DNA of 64,000 bases from VXNE01 sp963665455 (GTDB lineage: Bacteria > Pseudomonadota > Gammaproteobacteria > Pseudomonadales > Azotimanducaceae), in NCBI GenBank assembly GCA_963665455.1, contig OY762279.1, forward strand, positions 4,898,001 to 4,962,000, written 5' to 3'. The position numbers and the translations under genes are program-made. The stretch's first letter is position 1. Each line of letters starts with the position of its first letter. Of the stretch, positions 42,619-51,400 are shown piece after piece. The notes under the pieces were generated by a model that saw only the letters and a list, made by a program, of their open reading frames with translations, ran no database searches and was not told the DNA's origin.

Positions 42619-43565
42619 TGGTGCCGGACCTTCGGGTCGAGCCAGCCGTAGCTCACGTCCACCACCAGGTTGATGAACAGCACGCCGACGCCCACCACGA
42701 GGAACACCCCGGACACCACCGGGTAGTCCCGCTGGAACACGGCTTCGAGCAGCAACAGCCCCATGCCGGGCACGACGAAGATCTGCTCGAAGATCACCGC
42801 GCCGCCGATCAGCAGCGGCGCCTGCAGCCCGATGAGCGTCACCACCGGGATGAGGCCGTTGCGCAGCGCATGGCGCACGATCACGAGCCGCTCCGAAACC
42901 CCCTTGGCCCGCGCCGTGCGGATGTAGTCCTGGCGCAGCACCTCGAGCATCATCGTGCGCGTCATGCGCATGGTGACCGCGGACATCGAGAGCCCGAGGA
43001 GGATCGCCGGCACGATCATGTGCGAGAGGTTTCGGACCGGATCCTCGAAGAACGGCGTGTACTCCAGGTCTGGCGCCCACCGCCACCAGACCGAGGGGAA
43101 CACCATGACCAGGGTCCCGAGCCAGAAGCCCGGCACCGCGAGCATGACCAGGGAGAACGAGCGCGCGATGTAGTCCCCGGCGGTGTCCTGGCGCATCGCG
43201 GAGTAGATGCCGATGGGGAGCGCCACCGTGAGCGCCACGAGCAGGGCCAGGAATCCGAGTTCGAAGGTGATCGGCAGCGTGGCCAGCAACTGGTCCGCCA
43301 CGGGCACGTTCTGCCACAGCGAAGTGCCGAGGTCTCCTTGCAGCACGCCCCATATCCAGTGGAAGTACTGCACGTACATCGGCTGGTCGAGCCCAAGCGC
43401 CGCCTCGATCTTGGCCCGGTCCTGCCCCGTCGCGATGTCGTTCTGGGCGAGCATCAGGTCGATCACGTCGCCCGGGATGAGCCGCATCGAGATGAACACG
43501 ATCAGGCTCGCGAACAGGAGCGTTGGCACGAGCGCGAGCAAGCGGCGGGCGATGTAGGCCTGCAT
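42615..43565 (-). CDS. Peptide ABC transporter permease, DppB type
   Basis: A 316-residue inner-membrane permease beginning MQAYIARRLLALVPTLLFAS, the classical DppB/OppB start with a first helix at residues 9-30. GDLGTSLWQNVPVADQLLAT and the EAA-like DYIRTARAKGVSERLVIVRH are conserved. It is the first transport gene of the operon and follows the Gfo/Idh oxidoreductase by 15 bases. Together with the DppC-like protein it would form the membrane channel. Confidence 0.94.
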   Translation of the reverse strand: MQAYIARRLLALVPTLLFASLIVFISMRLIPGDVIDLMLAQNDIATGQDRAKIEAALGLDQPMYVQYFHWIWGVLQGDLGTSLWQNVPVADQLLATLPITFELGFLALLVALTVALPIGIYSAMRQDTAGDYIARSFSLVMLAVPGFWLGTLVMVFPSVWWRWAPDLEYTPFFEDPVRNLSHMIVPAILLGLSMSAVTMRMTRTMMLEVLRQDYIRTARAKGVSERLVIVRHALRNGLIPVVTLIGLQAPLLIGGAVIFEQIFVVPGMGLLLLEAVFQRDYPVVSGVFLVVGVGVLFINLVVDVSYGWLDPKVRHQ

Positions 43566-43580
43566 GGGCGCCGCAGTGCC

Positions 43581-44570
43581 TCAGGACAGGTCGAGACCGC
43601 GGATCGGTAGCCCCGCCGCCTCGTAGCAGCGGTCGATGGTCCGCATCTGGTTGACCGCGTCCTCGGGCCCGGTGAGGATGGGCTTGCCCTCCTCGACCGC
43701 GTCGAGAAAGGCGTCGAGCTGGTAGGCGTAGCTGGACCGGCGGTCCCGCGTCTCCATGCGCGTCTCGCCGTCGATGTCGAGGCGTATCGAATGTCCGATC
43801 TGCGGCGCCAGCGGATTGACGACGTGCAGCGTGCCGCGCTCGCCCGTGACGGTGAGGTCCATCCGCCGGGACACGCCGGCGCGCATGTCGCCCGACACGG
43901 TGGCCACGATGCCGCTCGGGAAGTGCAATGTGGCCTCGAGCCGCGTGTCCACGTGCGGCGGTCCCGTCTCGGCCGTGGCCTCGATGCGTTCCGGCTCCTC
44001 CTCCGTGACGTGGCGCGCCCAGGAGATCGGGTAGCAGCCAATGTCCATCGTGACCCCGCCGCCGGTCGCATACTGGCTCCGGATGTCGTCGGGATTGGTC
44101 ACGGGGACGTGAAACGCTGCCTCGACGGTGCGGAGCGGTCCGAGCAGTCCGCTATCCACGACCTCCTTCGCGCGCCGGAACACCGGGTGGTACCGGTAGT
44201 GGAACGCGTCCATCAGGACGAGGCCGGTGTCCGCCGCGGCCCGGGCCATCTCCTCGGCCTCGCGCGCGTTGCAGGCGAACGATTTCTCACAGAGCACGTG
44301 CTTGCCCGCAGCGAGCGCCGCGAGGGTCCACTCCCGGTGCCAGGCGATGGGCAACGGGTTGTAGACCGCATCGATGTCCGGGTCTTCCACCACTTGCCGG
44401 TACGTGTCGTAAACGAGCGGAATCCGATGCCAGCGCGCGAATCCCTCCGCGTGTTCCCGGTCGCGCGCGGCGACGCAGTGCAACGCGGCGCGGGGCTCGT
44501 CCCGGCACGGTTCGACAAGCGCCCGCGGCGCGATGTTGGCGGCCCCAAGCGTGCCGAAACGGACGGTCAT
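43581..44570 (-). CDS. Gfo/Idh/MocA family oxidoreductase
   Basis: A 329-residue NAD(P)-dependent dehydrogenase. The Rossmann start is RFGTLGAANIAPRAL; GKHVLCEKSFACNAREAEEM contains the active-site region where the family usually has Glu-Lys-Pro but here has Glu-Lys-Ser; DAFHYRYHPVFRRAKE and GGGVTMDIGCYPISWARHV supply the catalytic Lys/His-containing segments. The family oxidises sugars, inositol, dihydrodiols or bile pigments. It lies in the peptide ABC operon, overlapping the upstream 143-residue gene by 4 bases, so its substrate may be the imported compound or a product of it; that is inference. Confidence 0.9.
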   Translation of the reverse strand: MTVRFGTLGAANIAPRALVEPCRDEPRAALHCVAARDREHAEGFARWHRIPLVYDTYRQVVEDPDIDAVYNPLPIAWHREWTLAALAAGKHVLCEKSFACNAREAEEMARAAADTGLVLMDAFHYRYHPVFRRAKEVVDSGLLGPLRTVEAAFHVPVTNPDDIRSQYATGGGVTMDIGCYPISWARHVTEEEPERIEATAETGPPHVDTRLEATLHFPSGIVATVSGDMRAGVSRRMDLTVTGERGTLHVVNPLAPQIGHSIRLDIDGETRMETRDRRSSYAYQLDAFLDAVEEGKPILTGPEDAVNQMRTIDRCYEAAGLPIRGLDLS

Positions 44571-44998
44571 GGCGAGTCCGCCCCGACGCCGGCGCGGCGC
44601 CTCTCGGTCAGTTCGTCGTCGACGGTGATCGCCTGACGCCCGCGGCGGCCGACGATCTCGTACACCATGAGCGACTCGAGTTCCCGTCGCTCGTGGTCGG
44701 TGATCTCCTGCCACGGGGAACTCTTCACGAACGTCTTGAACGCCGCGCCCGAGTCCGCGAACGGCATGATGTAGGGCGGCGTCACCGCCTGCAGGATCGC
44801 GTCCCGTCCGGTCGCCGCGTGCCGATAACCGCCGGACACCTGCCCCCACAACACGCGATCGTCGGCCTCGCCGAGCACGACCAGGCCCGCGGCGTCCGCA
44901 CCCAGGAAATCGCCCGCCGGCGTAACGAGCAGCGTGAAGCGGTGTCGGGGCGCTTCCACGCGCACCACGGTTTCCCGAAGCGGCTCGGCCGGCGGCAT
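44567..44998 (-). CDS. Hypothetical protein, first gene of the ABC/Gfo-Idh operon
   Basis: A 143-residue protein that I do not recognise. It starts MPPAEPLRETVVRVEAPRHR and contains GDFLGADAAGLVVLGEADD and SPWQEITDHERRELESLMVY. It has no signal peptide, membrane segment or Cys motif. Its stop codon overlaps the start of the oxidoreductase as ATGA, so they are translationally coupled. The ATG was preferred to a TTG two codons before it. Codon use is like that of its neighbours. It could be an accessory subunit for the oxidoreductase, which is speculation. Confidence 0.65.
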   Translation of the reverse strand: MPPAEPLRETVVRVEAPRHRFTLLVTPAGDFLGADAAGLVVLGEADDRVLWGQVSGGYRHAATGRDAILQAVTPPYIMPFADSGAAFKTFVKSSPWQEITDHERRELESLMVYEIVGRRGRQAITVDDELTERRRAGVGADSP

Positions 44999-45059
44999 AC
45001 GCAACGCATGTCAGGAGGGATGCCGGAGTGTATAGCAGTCCGCTTCCCGCCTGCGACAA

Positions 45060-45480
45060 GTGTCAAACACACCGGGCGGCCGTGGGCCGCCAAGTGCGCG
45101 CGCGTCGTGCGCATGTACGCCTCGGTCGTCTCCGCCGCGACGAAGCCCGCCGCCAGCAGCCGCGACGCCGCGTCGTCCACGTACGCGATCAGCGTGCATG
45201 TCGGCCCGCGGCCCTCGAACCAGGCGTGCGGCGAGCCGTCGATCTGCACCAGATCGCCCAGACACTCCCGCCGCGCGGCCGACTCCGATGCTCGCGCACG
45301 GCCCGGCGCGACTTCGGCCGCCACGGCCCGTCCTCGATCATCCAGCCGCGCAGCGTCTCCGCCGACAGCCGGTGGCCGTGCAACTCGACCAGCTTCTCGC
45401 ACGCGAAGGTCCGACCGAAGTCCCGGTACCGCTCCCGCACCAGATCCAGAACCTCCCGCCGCGTCGCCGGCTCGATCACG
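45060..45480 (-). pseudogene. Transposase fragment, ISNCY-like, 5' part
   Basis: On the minus strand one frame encodes LVRERYRDFGRTFACEKLVE and GWMIEDGPWRPKSRRAVREH; a second frame continues with CLGDLVQIDGSPHAWFEGRG and YVDDAASRLLAAGFVAAETT up to HGRPV. These are consecutive parts of a DDE transposase of the ISNCY type (the Asp of QIDGS and the Asp-Asp of YVDDA are catalytic-core positions). A frameshift separates them near 45290, the N-terminal helix-turn-helix is missing and the sequence stops matching after HGRPV. It is a broken remnant. Its upstream edge joins the Uma2 fragment directly. Confidence 0.75.
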
Positions 45481-45486
45481 CTGTTC

Positions 45487-45880
45487 GAGCGCTTCCTTCG
45501 GATCCAGCAGGCGGATGGGCTCGACGCAGCGGTCGCCGAGACGGGCAACGCGCCCCCAAGACCTCGTGATCGAGGTGCAGCACACACGCCGCGACAGGGC
45601 CAAACGCCTCGTTTATCAGGATGCCGGCGTAGACGAGCTATGGGAGCTCGCGACCGGCGCCTCCGGACGCGCTCCCGCCATCCGGGATCTACAAGCCGGC
45701 GACGCTCCCCAGCGAGTTGATCGCTCGCGGGTGCTCCCGGGCGCGCCGGCATCCGCGCTCCCCGCAGCCTTGACCGAGCTGCGGAAGATTGGCGGGCTCG
45801 TCGCACTGGTGCGCAGGGAGAATCCATCGATGCGGAGCTCATCGCGGTGGTGGCATGAGCCGGGGCTCCGGGCGCGCCTC
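45487..45880 (+). pseudogene. Uma2-like gene fragment, broken copy of the gene at 53.3-54.1 kb
   Basis: This segment matches 53702-54100 at over 90% identity by eye. It starts in the middle of the gene (FERFLRIQQADGLDAAV), so the first 120 codons are missing. A one-base insertion near 45555 shifts the frame into QDLVIEVQHTRRDRAKRL, and a 10-base deletion near 45815 (between direct repeats GCGCAGGG that remain in the intact copy) shifts it again. No functional product is expected. Confidence 0.85.
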
Positions 45881-46009
45881 CGTTCAAGGACTCTGCCCGG
45901 AGGGACGAGGCACTGCGGGCTCCCCGGCGCCGGTCATTGCCTTCGCGCTAAAGGACCTCATTACCACCCACGCTCAACGTTCGCGAAGAGCCACCCGGCC
46001 AGGCACAAC

Positions 46010-47608
46010 TCATGAGCCATCACGCTCACCACGACCCGGCAACGTGCAGAGGCCGACTCTCGCCACACGAAGCTCTTGTTCCGCGCGCCGCAACTCCTCA
46101 CCGTAGCTCACCAGTTCACCGTGGACCGCCACCACCCGGGCCGGAATGCCCGCCCGCTGCAGCTTGTTCTGCACCGCGTCCGCACGCCGTTCAGCCAAGT
46201 CCCGGTTGTAGAGGTAACGGCCCCTTGGGTCCGCACCCGCTTCTACTACGACGGCTACCTCACCCTTGTCCAGTGATCCATGTTTACGGATTCGAGCGGC
46301 AATCCTCCTCACCGCCGTCTCCTGCTCATGACCATCCAAATCAGCGGAGTCAAAGGCGAATAAGATCGTCTCGTCAAGCCAATGTATCTTCTCCCTCGAA
46401 CACACTTCTTCCGAAAGCCCGTTTTCGTCACAGTCAGGATCCCTTGCGCCCGTTGGTTCTCTCGGAAAGATCCTCGCGACATCACCCTTCGGCACGATCA
46501 TGGGCTCGCCATCCCCGAAGGGTCCGCTATCCGAGTCCGTACAGGAGCGCTTCCAGAACAACAGGTAGTCCGACGTTGCACCAATCTGCAAGACCTCTCG
46601 TGCCTCGCCTTCAGAACCCTTCAGCCTAAGGTCCACCTCGGCGTACGGCCGAAGCCAGGTCGGCGCCCGTTCCCAGACCCAATCACCCACCAACGAGGTC
46701 GGGCCGGCTACCAGTGGCCACAGATAGTCGTCGAGCCGCTCCTGACCATACGACCGGGCGACAACGGCAACGTTCGACAACCCCATCGTCACCACCAGAG
46801 CGGGCACCAGCATGAACAGCATCAGAACAACCACTCGAAGTCCGATCATCTCGGTATGACCCACTTCCTTAGTGACTTTTTTCGTAGCGCCTTCCTCGCT
46901 AGCGCCTTCCCTCGCCGCAGCACCTACCTTCCGCCACTTCCACGCATTTCGCAGCCACTCCATGCGACCGGACCTTTTTCTCTCTATCTCGCGGATCAGA
47001 CCGTTCAACATGTGCTCGCGACGCTGCCGGGCTTTGTCATCCCTTTCGCGGCGTGCCCGGCTTCGGTCGCCGATGGAATGCGCCTTTTCGAGTTGACCGT
47101 TCGCCGCTTGTCCCGAGCCGACGACGATTAAACACCCCGCCGCAATCCAAAAGGTAGCGTAGAGAACTCCAACGTAAAGGGTGGACCATAGACGCGAGAG
47201 AACATACTGCATCAAGAAAGCCGTGCCTAGCGTCAACACCACAGCCAGTATCTGCAGCAGGCCCATGATACTAATCAATGTGGCGAACAGTACACGCAAT
47301 GAAACGATTAGCAGCCGGGCTGCGACGACCAGTATCAGCGCCAAAACGACAAGCAAGAGCGCCAAGGCCATGACGATGATTGCCGCTACCACACCGAGGA
47401 CGGGCAGGAGCAAAAGGAAACGCAGTCCGACGAGCAGGAAGTCCTCAATTGCGGCCAGTTGCAGGATCGGAAAGCCAAGGGGCTGGAAATAGAGCACTTG
47501 ATGGACAAACCCCAACACCACCGCCGCCGCGTAGGTGAGTATCGCCACGACCTGACCGCGCTCGGTTAGCAGGCGACCGAGGTCCTTCAACCAAGAACGG
47601 GCGGACAT
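46010..47608 (-). CDS. Polytopic membrane protein with C-terminal OmpA-like domain
   Basis: A 532-residue protein of unusual design. Residues 18-165 hold about four very hydrophobic segments (for example AAIIVMALALLLVVLALILV and LLQILAVVLTLGTAFLMQYV). A strongly basic/acidic helical stretch (about 170-245) follows, then another membrane segment (VVVLMLFMLVPALVVTMGLS). The last 150 residues contain DETILFAFDSADLDGHEQET and VVVEAGADPRGRYLYNRDLA with LAERRADAVQNKLQRAGIPA, the pattern of OmpA-like peptidoglycan-binding domains. The OmpA domain would therefore lie in the periplasm, anchored to the inner membrane. Such anchoring is known for MotB and ZorB, but the rest does not match either. GC is lower than in the flanks. 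Function unknown. Confidence 0.7.
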   Translation of the reverse strand: MSARSWLKDLGRLLTERGQVVAILTYAAAVVLGFVHQVLYFQPLGFPILQLAAIEDFLLVGLRFLLLLPVLGVVAAIIVMALALLLVVLALILVVAARLLIVSLRVLFATLISIMGLLQILAVVLTLGTAFLMQYVLSRLWSTLYVGVLYATFWIAAGCLIVVGSGQAANGQLEKAHSIGDRSRARRERDDKARQRREHMLNGLIREIERKRSGRMEWLRNAWKWRKVGAAAREGASEEGATKKVTKEVGHTEMIGLRVVVLMLFMLVPALVVTMGLSNVAVVARSYGQERLDDYLWPLVAGPTSLVGDWVWERAPTWLRPYAEVDLRLKGSEGEAREVLQIGATSDYLLFWKRSCTDSDSGPFGDGEPMIVPKGDVARIFPREPTGARDPDCDENGLSEEVCSREKIHWLDETILFAFDSADLDGHEQETAVRRIAARIRKHGSLDKGEVAVVVEAGADPRGRYLYNRDLAERRADAVQNKLQRAGIPARVVAVHGELVSYGEELRRAEQELRVARVGLCTLPGRGERDGS

Positions 47609-47904
47609 GGTGCCGTCGAAGATGGACGGGTTGATGCCGTGGACGGAGTTGGAGCGGCGGAGCGAGGGGTGCTATCCACGGCGTGCGGTGCCCGTTGCGC
47701 AGGATGCCGCCGGTTCACTGCGTACAGTCGTTCTACAACCTGAGCGATCCAGGGACGGAGGACCGGCTTCACGAGTCGGCGTCCGGGGCGGCGCTTCGCC
47801 GGCGTTCGGCTGCCGCACGAGACGACGATCCTGAACCTCCGGCCACTTGCTCCAAAGGCACGATCTTAGGGAGGCGTTTTCCAAGGAGATCAACGCACAC
47901 CTGC
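47609..47904. other. Intergenic region without a recognisable gene
   Basis: I see no supportable gene or repeat in this stretch between the TM-OmpA gene and the PPC/FGE pseudogene. Short frames on both strands lack family resemblance. Confidence 0.4.
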
Positions 47905-48410
47905 CGGCGCGGAACCATCAGCTAAGCTGCTGCTCCAATCGCGGTCGTACCGCCTTCGGCCACCGCAGCGGGCCGCCGCCACGCACCGGTCCCACCGCGC
48001 GAACGTAACCTCGTACTTGCCCAGCCCCAGCGAGCGGCGATCATTACGAACTGCGCGGGAAGCCCGTACCCTTAGCACATCTTGGTCGTTCGGCACACCA
48101 CCATCCTCTGGTAATCCCCGCAGTCCCAGAGGGCTTGCCCACGCCTTTGGGCCGCGTCCCCCTCCACCACCGTTATCATCGTCGTCCTCCGGCGCGTGTT
48201 TCACGCGCAGACCGTAGGCTCACGCGCCGCCACCGGCCACGGCGACGCGCACGTAGGTTCGTGCCGGCGTAGTGGTCCAGTTCGATGCGGAAGCTCGGCA
48301 CCGCCATGATCGTCCGCCGCTGAACGCTTAACCCCTCGACCACGCAATGCACCACCCCGGCCCATGATCCCCAAACGCGAGCGAGTAAGGAATCCATTAG
48401 TCTGCTAGTA
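47905..48410 (-). pseudogene. Degraded gene with PPC and formylglycine-generating-enzyme-like segments
   Basis: On the minus strand one frame gives VPSFRIELDHYAGT, a second gives VKHAPEDDDDNGGGGG, and further on LGLGKYEVTFARWDRCVAAA. The first two match the end of a pre-peptidase C-terminal (PPC) domain as in the neighbouring 1,261-residue protein (FRIEMDLDAGTYY, LRVNHTPEDAGGGG); the last matches the FGE-sulfatase/SUMF1 fold. The pieces are in order but in different frames and much of the FGE domain is missing, so this is the decayed remains of a secreted PPC-FGE protein. Confidence 0.6.
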
Positions 48411-48414
48411 GCGC

Positions 48415-51400
48415 TCATCGCCTCGCACCAATAGTCCTAAATCCTGCAGCGCCTGTGTTAAACCAATCCGCACGCACACCAGGATCACCCGTGTTATACC
48501 AAAGTAGATTACCGCCCGATATCCACCTATCATTCCAGTACAACACGTCGTTCGTACCTATATCGTCCACCCGCCGCATGGACTCCAGTGTACCTTCCTT
48601 CCAAGTAACCAAGTCCCATGTATTCAATGACCAAGCCACCCAATGCCCGTTTCCGTACTCTATTCCGCTTACACCACCCAATGGTATCTTTGCGACACTC
48701 CGCCACGTCCCATCCTCGGATCTGGCGCATAAGTGCCCGCTAGAGCCACCATGGGGCGCCCGCCAATTCCCGTTCGCAAACCCTACGTTATAGAAATTCC
48801 GGCACCCTGGTGTTTTTTGGCGCTCCGATAGCTCCGCCCAATTCAAACCGTCACTGCTCTCGAACACGCGGTAACCAGCCGCCACCCACAGCCCGTTTCC
48901 GTACTGTACGTCGCGGAGATCTTTGAAATCGACGTTCGACACGCTCGACCACCGTCGTCCGTCCGTACTAGTTAAGATGGCGTTTCGGCCGACCGCTACC
49001 CATCTACCGTTCGCAAACTCTACGTCCCTCAGACCGTACCGATCATCTTCGCGCCCCACACAGCATTCTTGTACTGTTGTCCAATTGACACCATCGAAAC
49101 TCTCGTACATTGCACCCGATAGGCCGACTGTCAACCACCGGCCATCGCCAAACGCGACCGCGTGCGGTCTTCTCCCGAAACTCCAACGACGTTCAACCCA
49201 ATTGACGCCGTCTTGGCTAGTCCTAAACAGAGGGTATTGATCAAAGGCAATCAGGTTAATCTCTCCAGCGCCCCCGCCCCCGGCGTCCTCCGGCGTGTGG
49301 TTCACGCGCAGGCCGTAGGCACCGGTGCCGCCACCCGCGCCTGTGACGCGCACGTAGTACGTACCAGCGTCGAGGTCCATTTCGATGCGGAAGTTGCCAC
49401 CGGCACCGCCATCGTCGTCCTCGGCAAGTTGACTACCGGAAGCGTCCTCCAAGCGGCCCTCGGTGTTCGTGCCGCCCGTCGTCTCGATCACCACCCGGCC
49501 CCGGGACGGCACCTCGATGCGCCAGTAGTCCACGTCGTTCGGGCCGTCGAGGTCGCCGTCCGCGGCGACCCCGATGGGCAGCGCGCTCGCGCCGTCCCGG
49601 GTGTCGTTGCCATCGTCGCCTCCGCCACTGGCCGGTCGGCACGGGCCGTCGCCGCCGATGGTGACGTTGATGTTGGCCGTGGAGCCCGCGCCGCCTCGAT
49701 GCATCCAGGTCTGGGACTGTTCGTTGCCACCGATGACGTCGATCTGCCCGCTGTTCGCGTCCGAGTGATCGCACAGACCCTTGAACGCCGTGCCGTTGAT
49801 GGCATGGAGTTCGACCGAGTTGGCACCCTCGCGCACCGGCACCGTCACGCAGTGCTCGGCGTTGAAGAGCTCGCCGGAGAACACCTCGTCGCCGTTCACG
49901 GTCACCCGCACGGCGTCGCCGTCCTCACACTGGTGGTCGCGCACGCACACGTCCACCTCGCGCGGGCACGAAGCGGGGAGGCCGACGGCGAAGTCGTCGA
50001 GTTGGTCCTCGACGAAGCCGTCTCCGCCCGTATCGTCCACCGGCGTCGCCCGCGCCGTGGCCGGCGACGTCCAGTCCTCGTCGGTGGTCATGCCGGGATT
50101 GCGCACCAGCGTGCCCCGACGACCGTTCATCGCATAGTGGAGCCATTGTCCGTTGGACGTGTGGCGCAACACGAGATCGTCGTAGCCATCGCCGTTCACG
50201 TCGCCCACGCCGGCGAGCATCCAATCGCGGTTGCGGGTCACGCCGAAGTTGCGCACCAGCCGACCGCGGCTCCCGTCCATGGCGTAGTAAATCCAGTGAC
50301 CGCTGTCGGCGTGGCGCAGCAGCACGTCGTCCCGACCGTCGCCATCGAAATCTCCGATCCCCGCCAAGGCCCACTTCGGGTTCGCCGACAGGCCGAGGTT
50401 GCGCACCAGCCGGCCGCGTTGGCCATCCATGGCGTAGTAGAGCCATTGACCGTTATCGGTATGACGCAGGAGTACGTCGGGGTAGCCATCGCCATCGAAG
50501 TCCCCGAGCCCGGCGAAGCGCCACGCCAGATTGGTGGTCATGCGCAGATCGTCCTCGACCGGCAGTCCGTCGACCGCGTAGTACGTCCATGCACCGGTCT
50601 CCGAGTGGCGCAGCAATACCTCGTCGCGCCCGTCGCGGTTGAGGTCCGCGACCCCCGCCAGCCGGTTCCGCACGTCGGCAGGTAGGACATTGTCTCGGTA
50701 CAGGGTGCCGCGCCGGCCGTCCATGCCGTAGTAGAGCCAGCCGCCGGTGTCCACCTGGCGCAGCAGCACGTCGTCGTACCCGTCGCCGTTCAGGTCGCCG
50801 ACGGCGGCAAATGAGTAGTCCAGGTTCTCGGTCAATCCGAGGTTCCGCATCAACGTGCCGCGCCGGCCGTCCATGGCGTAGTAGAGCCAGCCACCGGCTT
50901 CGGCGTGGCGCAGCAGCACATCGTCGCGGCCATCCTGGTTCAAGTCTCCGAGACGGAAGCTCGTCACCGGCCCGCCGAGGCCCACGTCCGCGGTACGCGT
51001 GCCGCCCGTTCCTCCGCCGGGTGTAGTGCCGCCGCCGCCACCTCCGCCTCCACCGCCCCCACCTCCGTCGTCGCTCACGGTCACCCGCACGGCGGCAGAG
51101 CAGTTGTTGCCGCGGTCGGACTCATCCGTCACCGCGTCCACACAGGCGCCGAAATAGTAGGTGCCAGCTGCGCTTGGGGCGCTGAGTTGGATGGACTCGC
51201 TGCTTGAAGCACCCGCGGCCAAAGGCCCCACCGCGTCCGTGCCCGCCGACACGTCACTGCCCGAGATGCTCGCGTCGGTGGAGCGGAGATAGCGCAGCGT
51301 GGTGGACGCGGACTCGCCGTCGCCCCGGTTGCGCACCCGCGCGGAGAGGGTGAAGGAGTTGCCTGGCCGGAGGCTTGCGCCGCTCACGCTAGGGGACTCA

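Noticed and set aside
42525..43610. Plus-strand open frame rich in His and Arg
   Set aside because: Antisense to the DppB-like permease gene; composition is that of a shadow frame.
44693..46015. Single plus-strand frame spanning the Uma2 fragment
   Set aside because: It is a chance joining of antisense sequence and the frameshifted pseudogene, not one gene.
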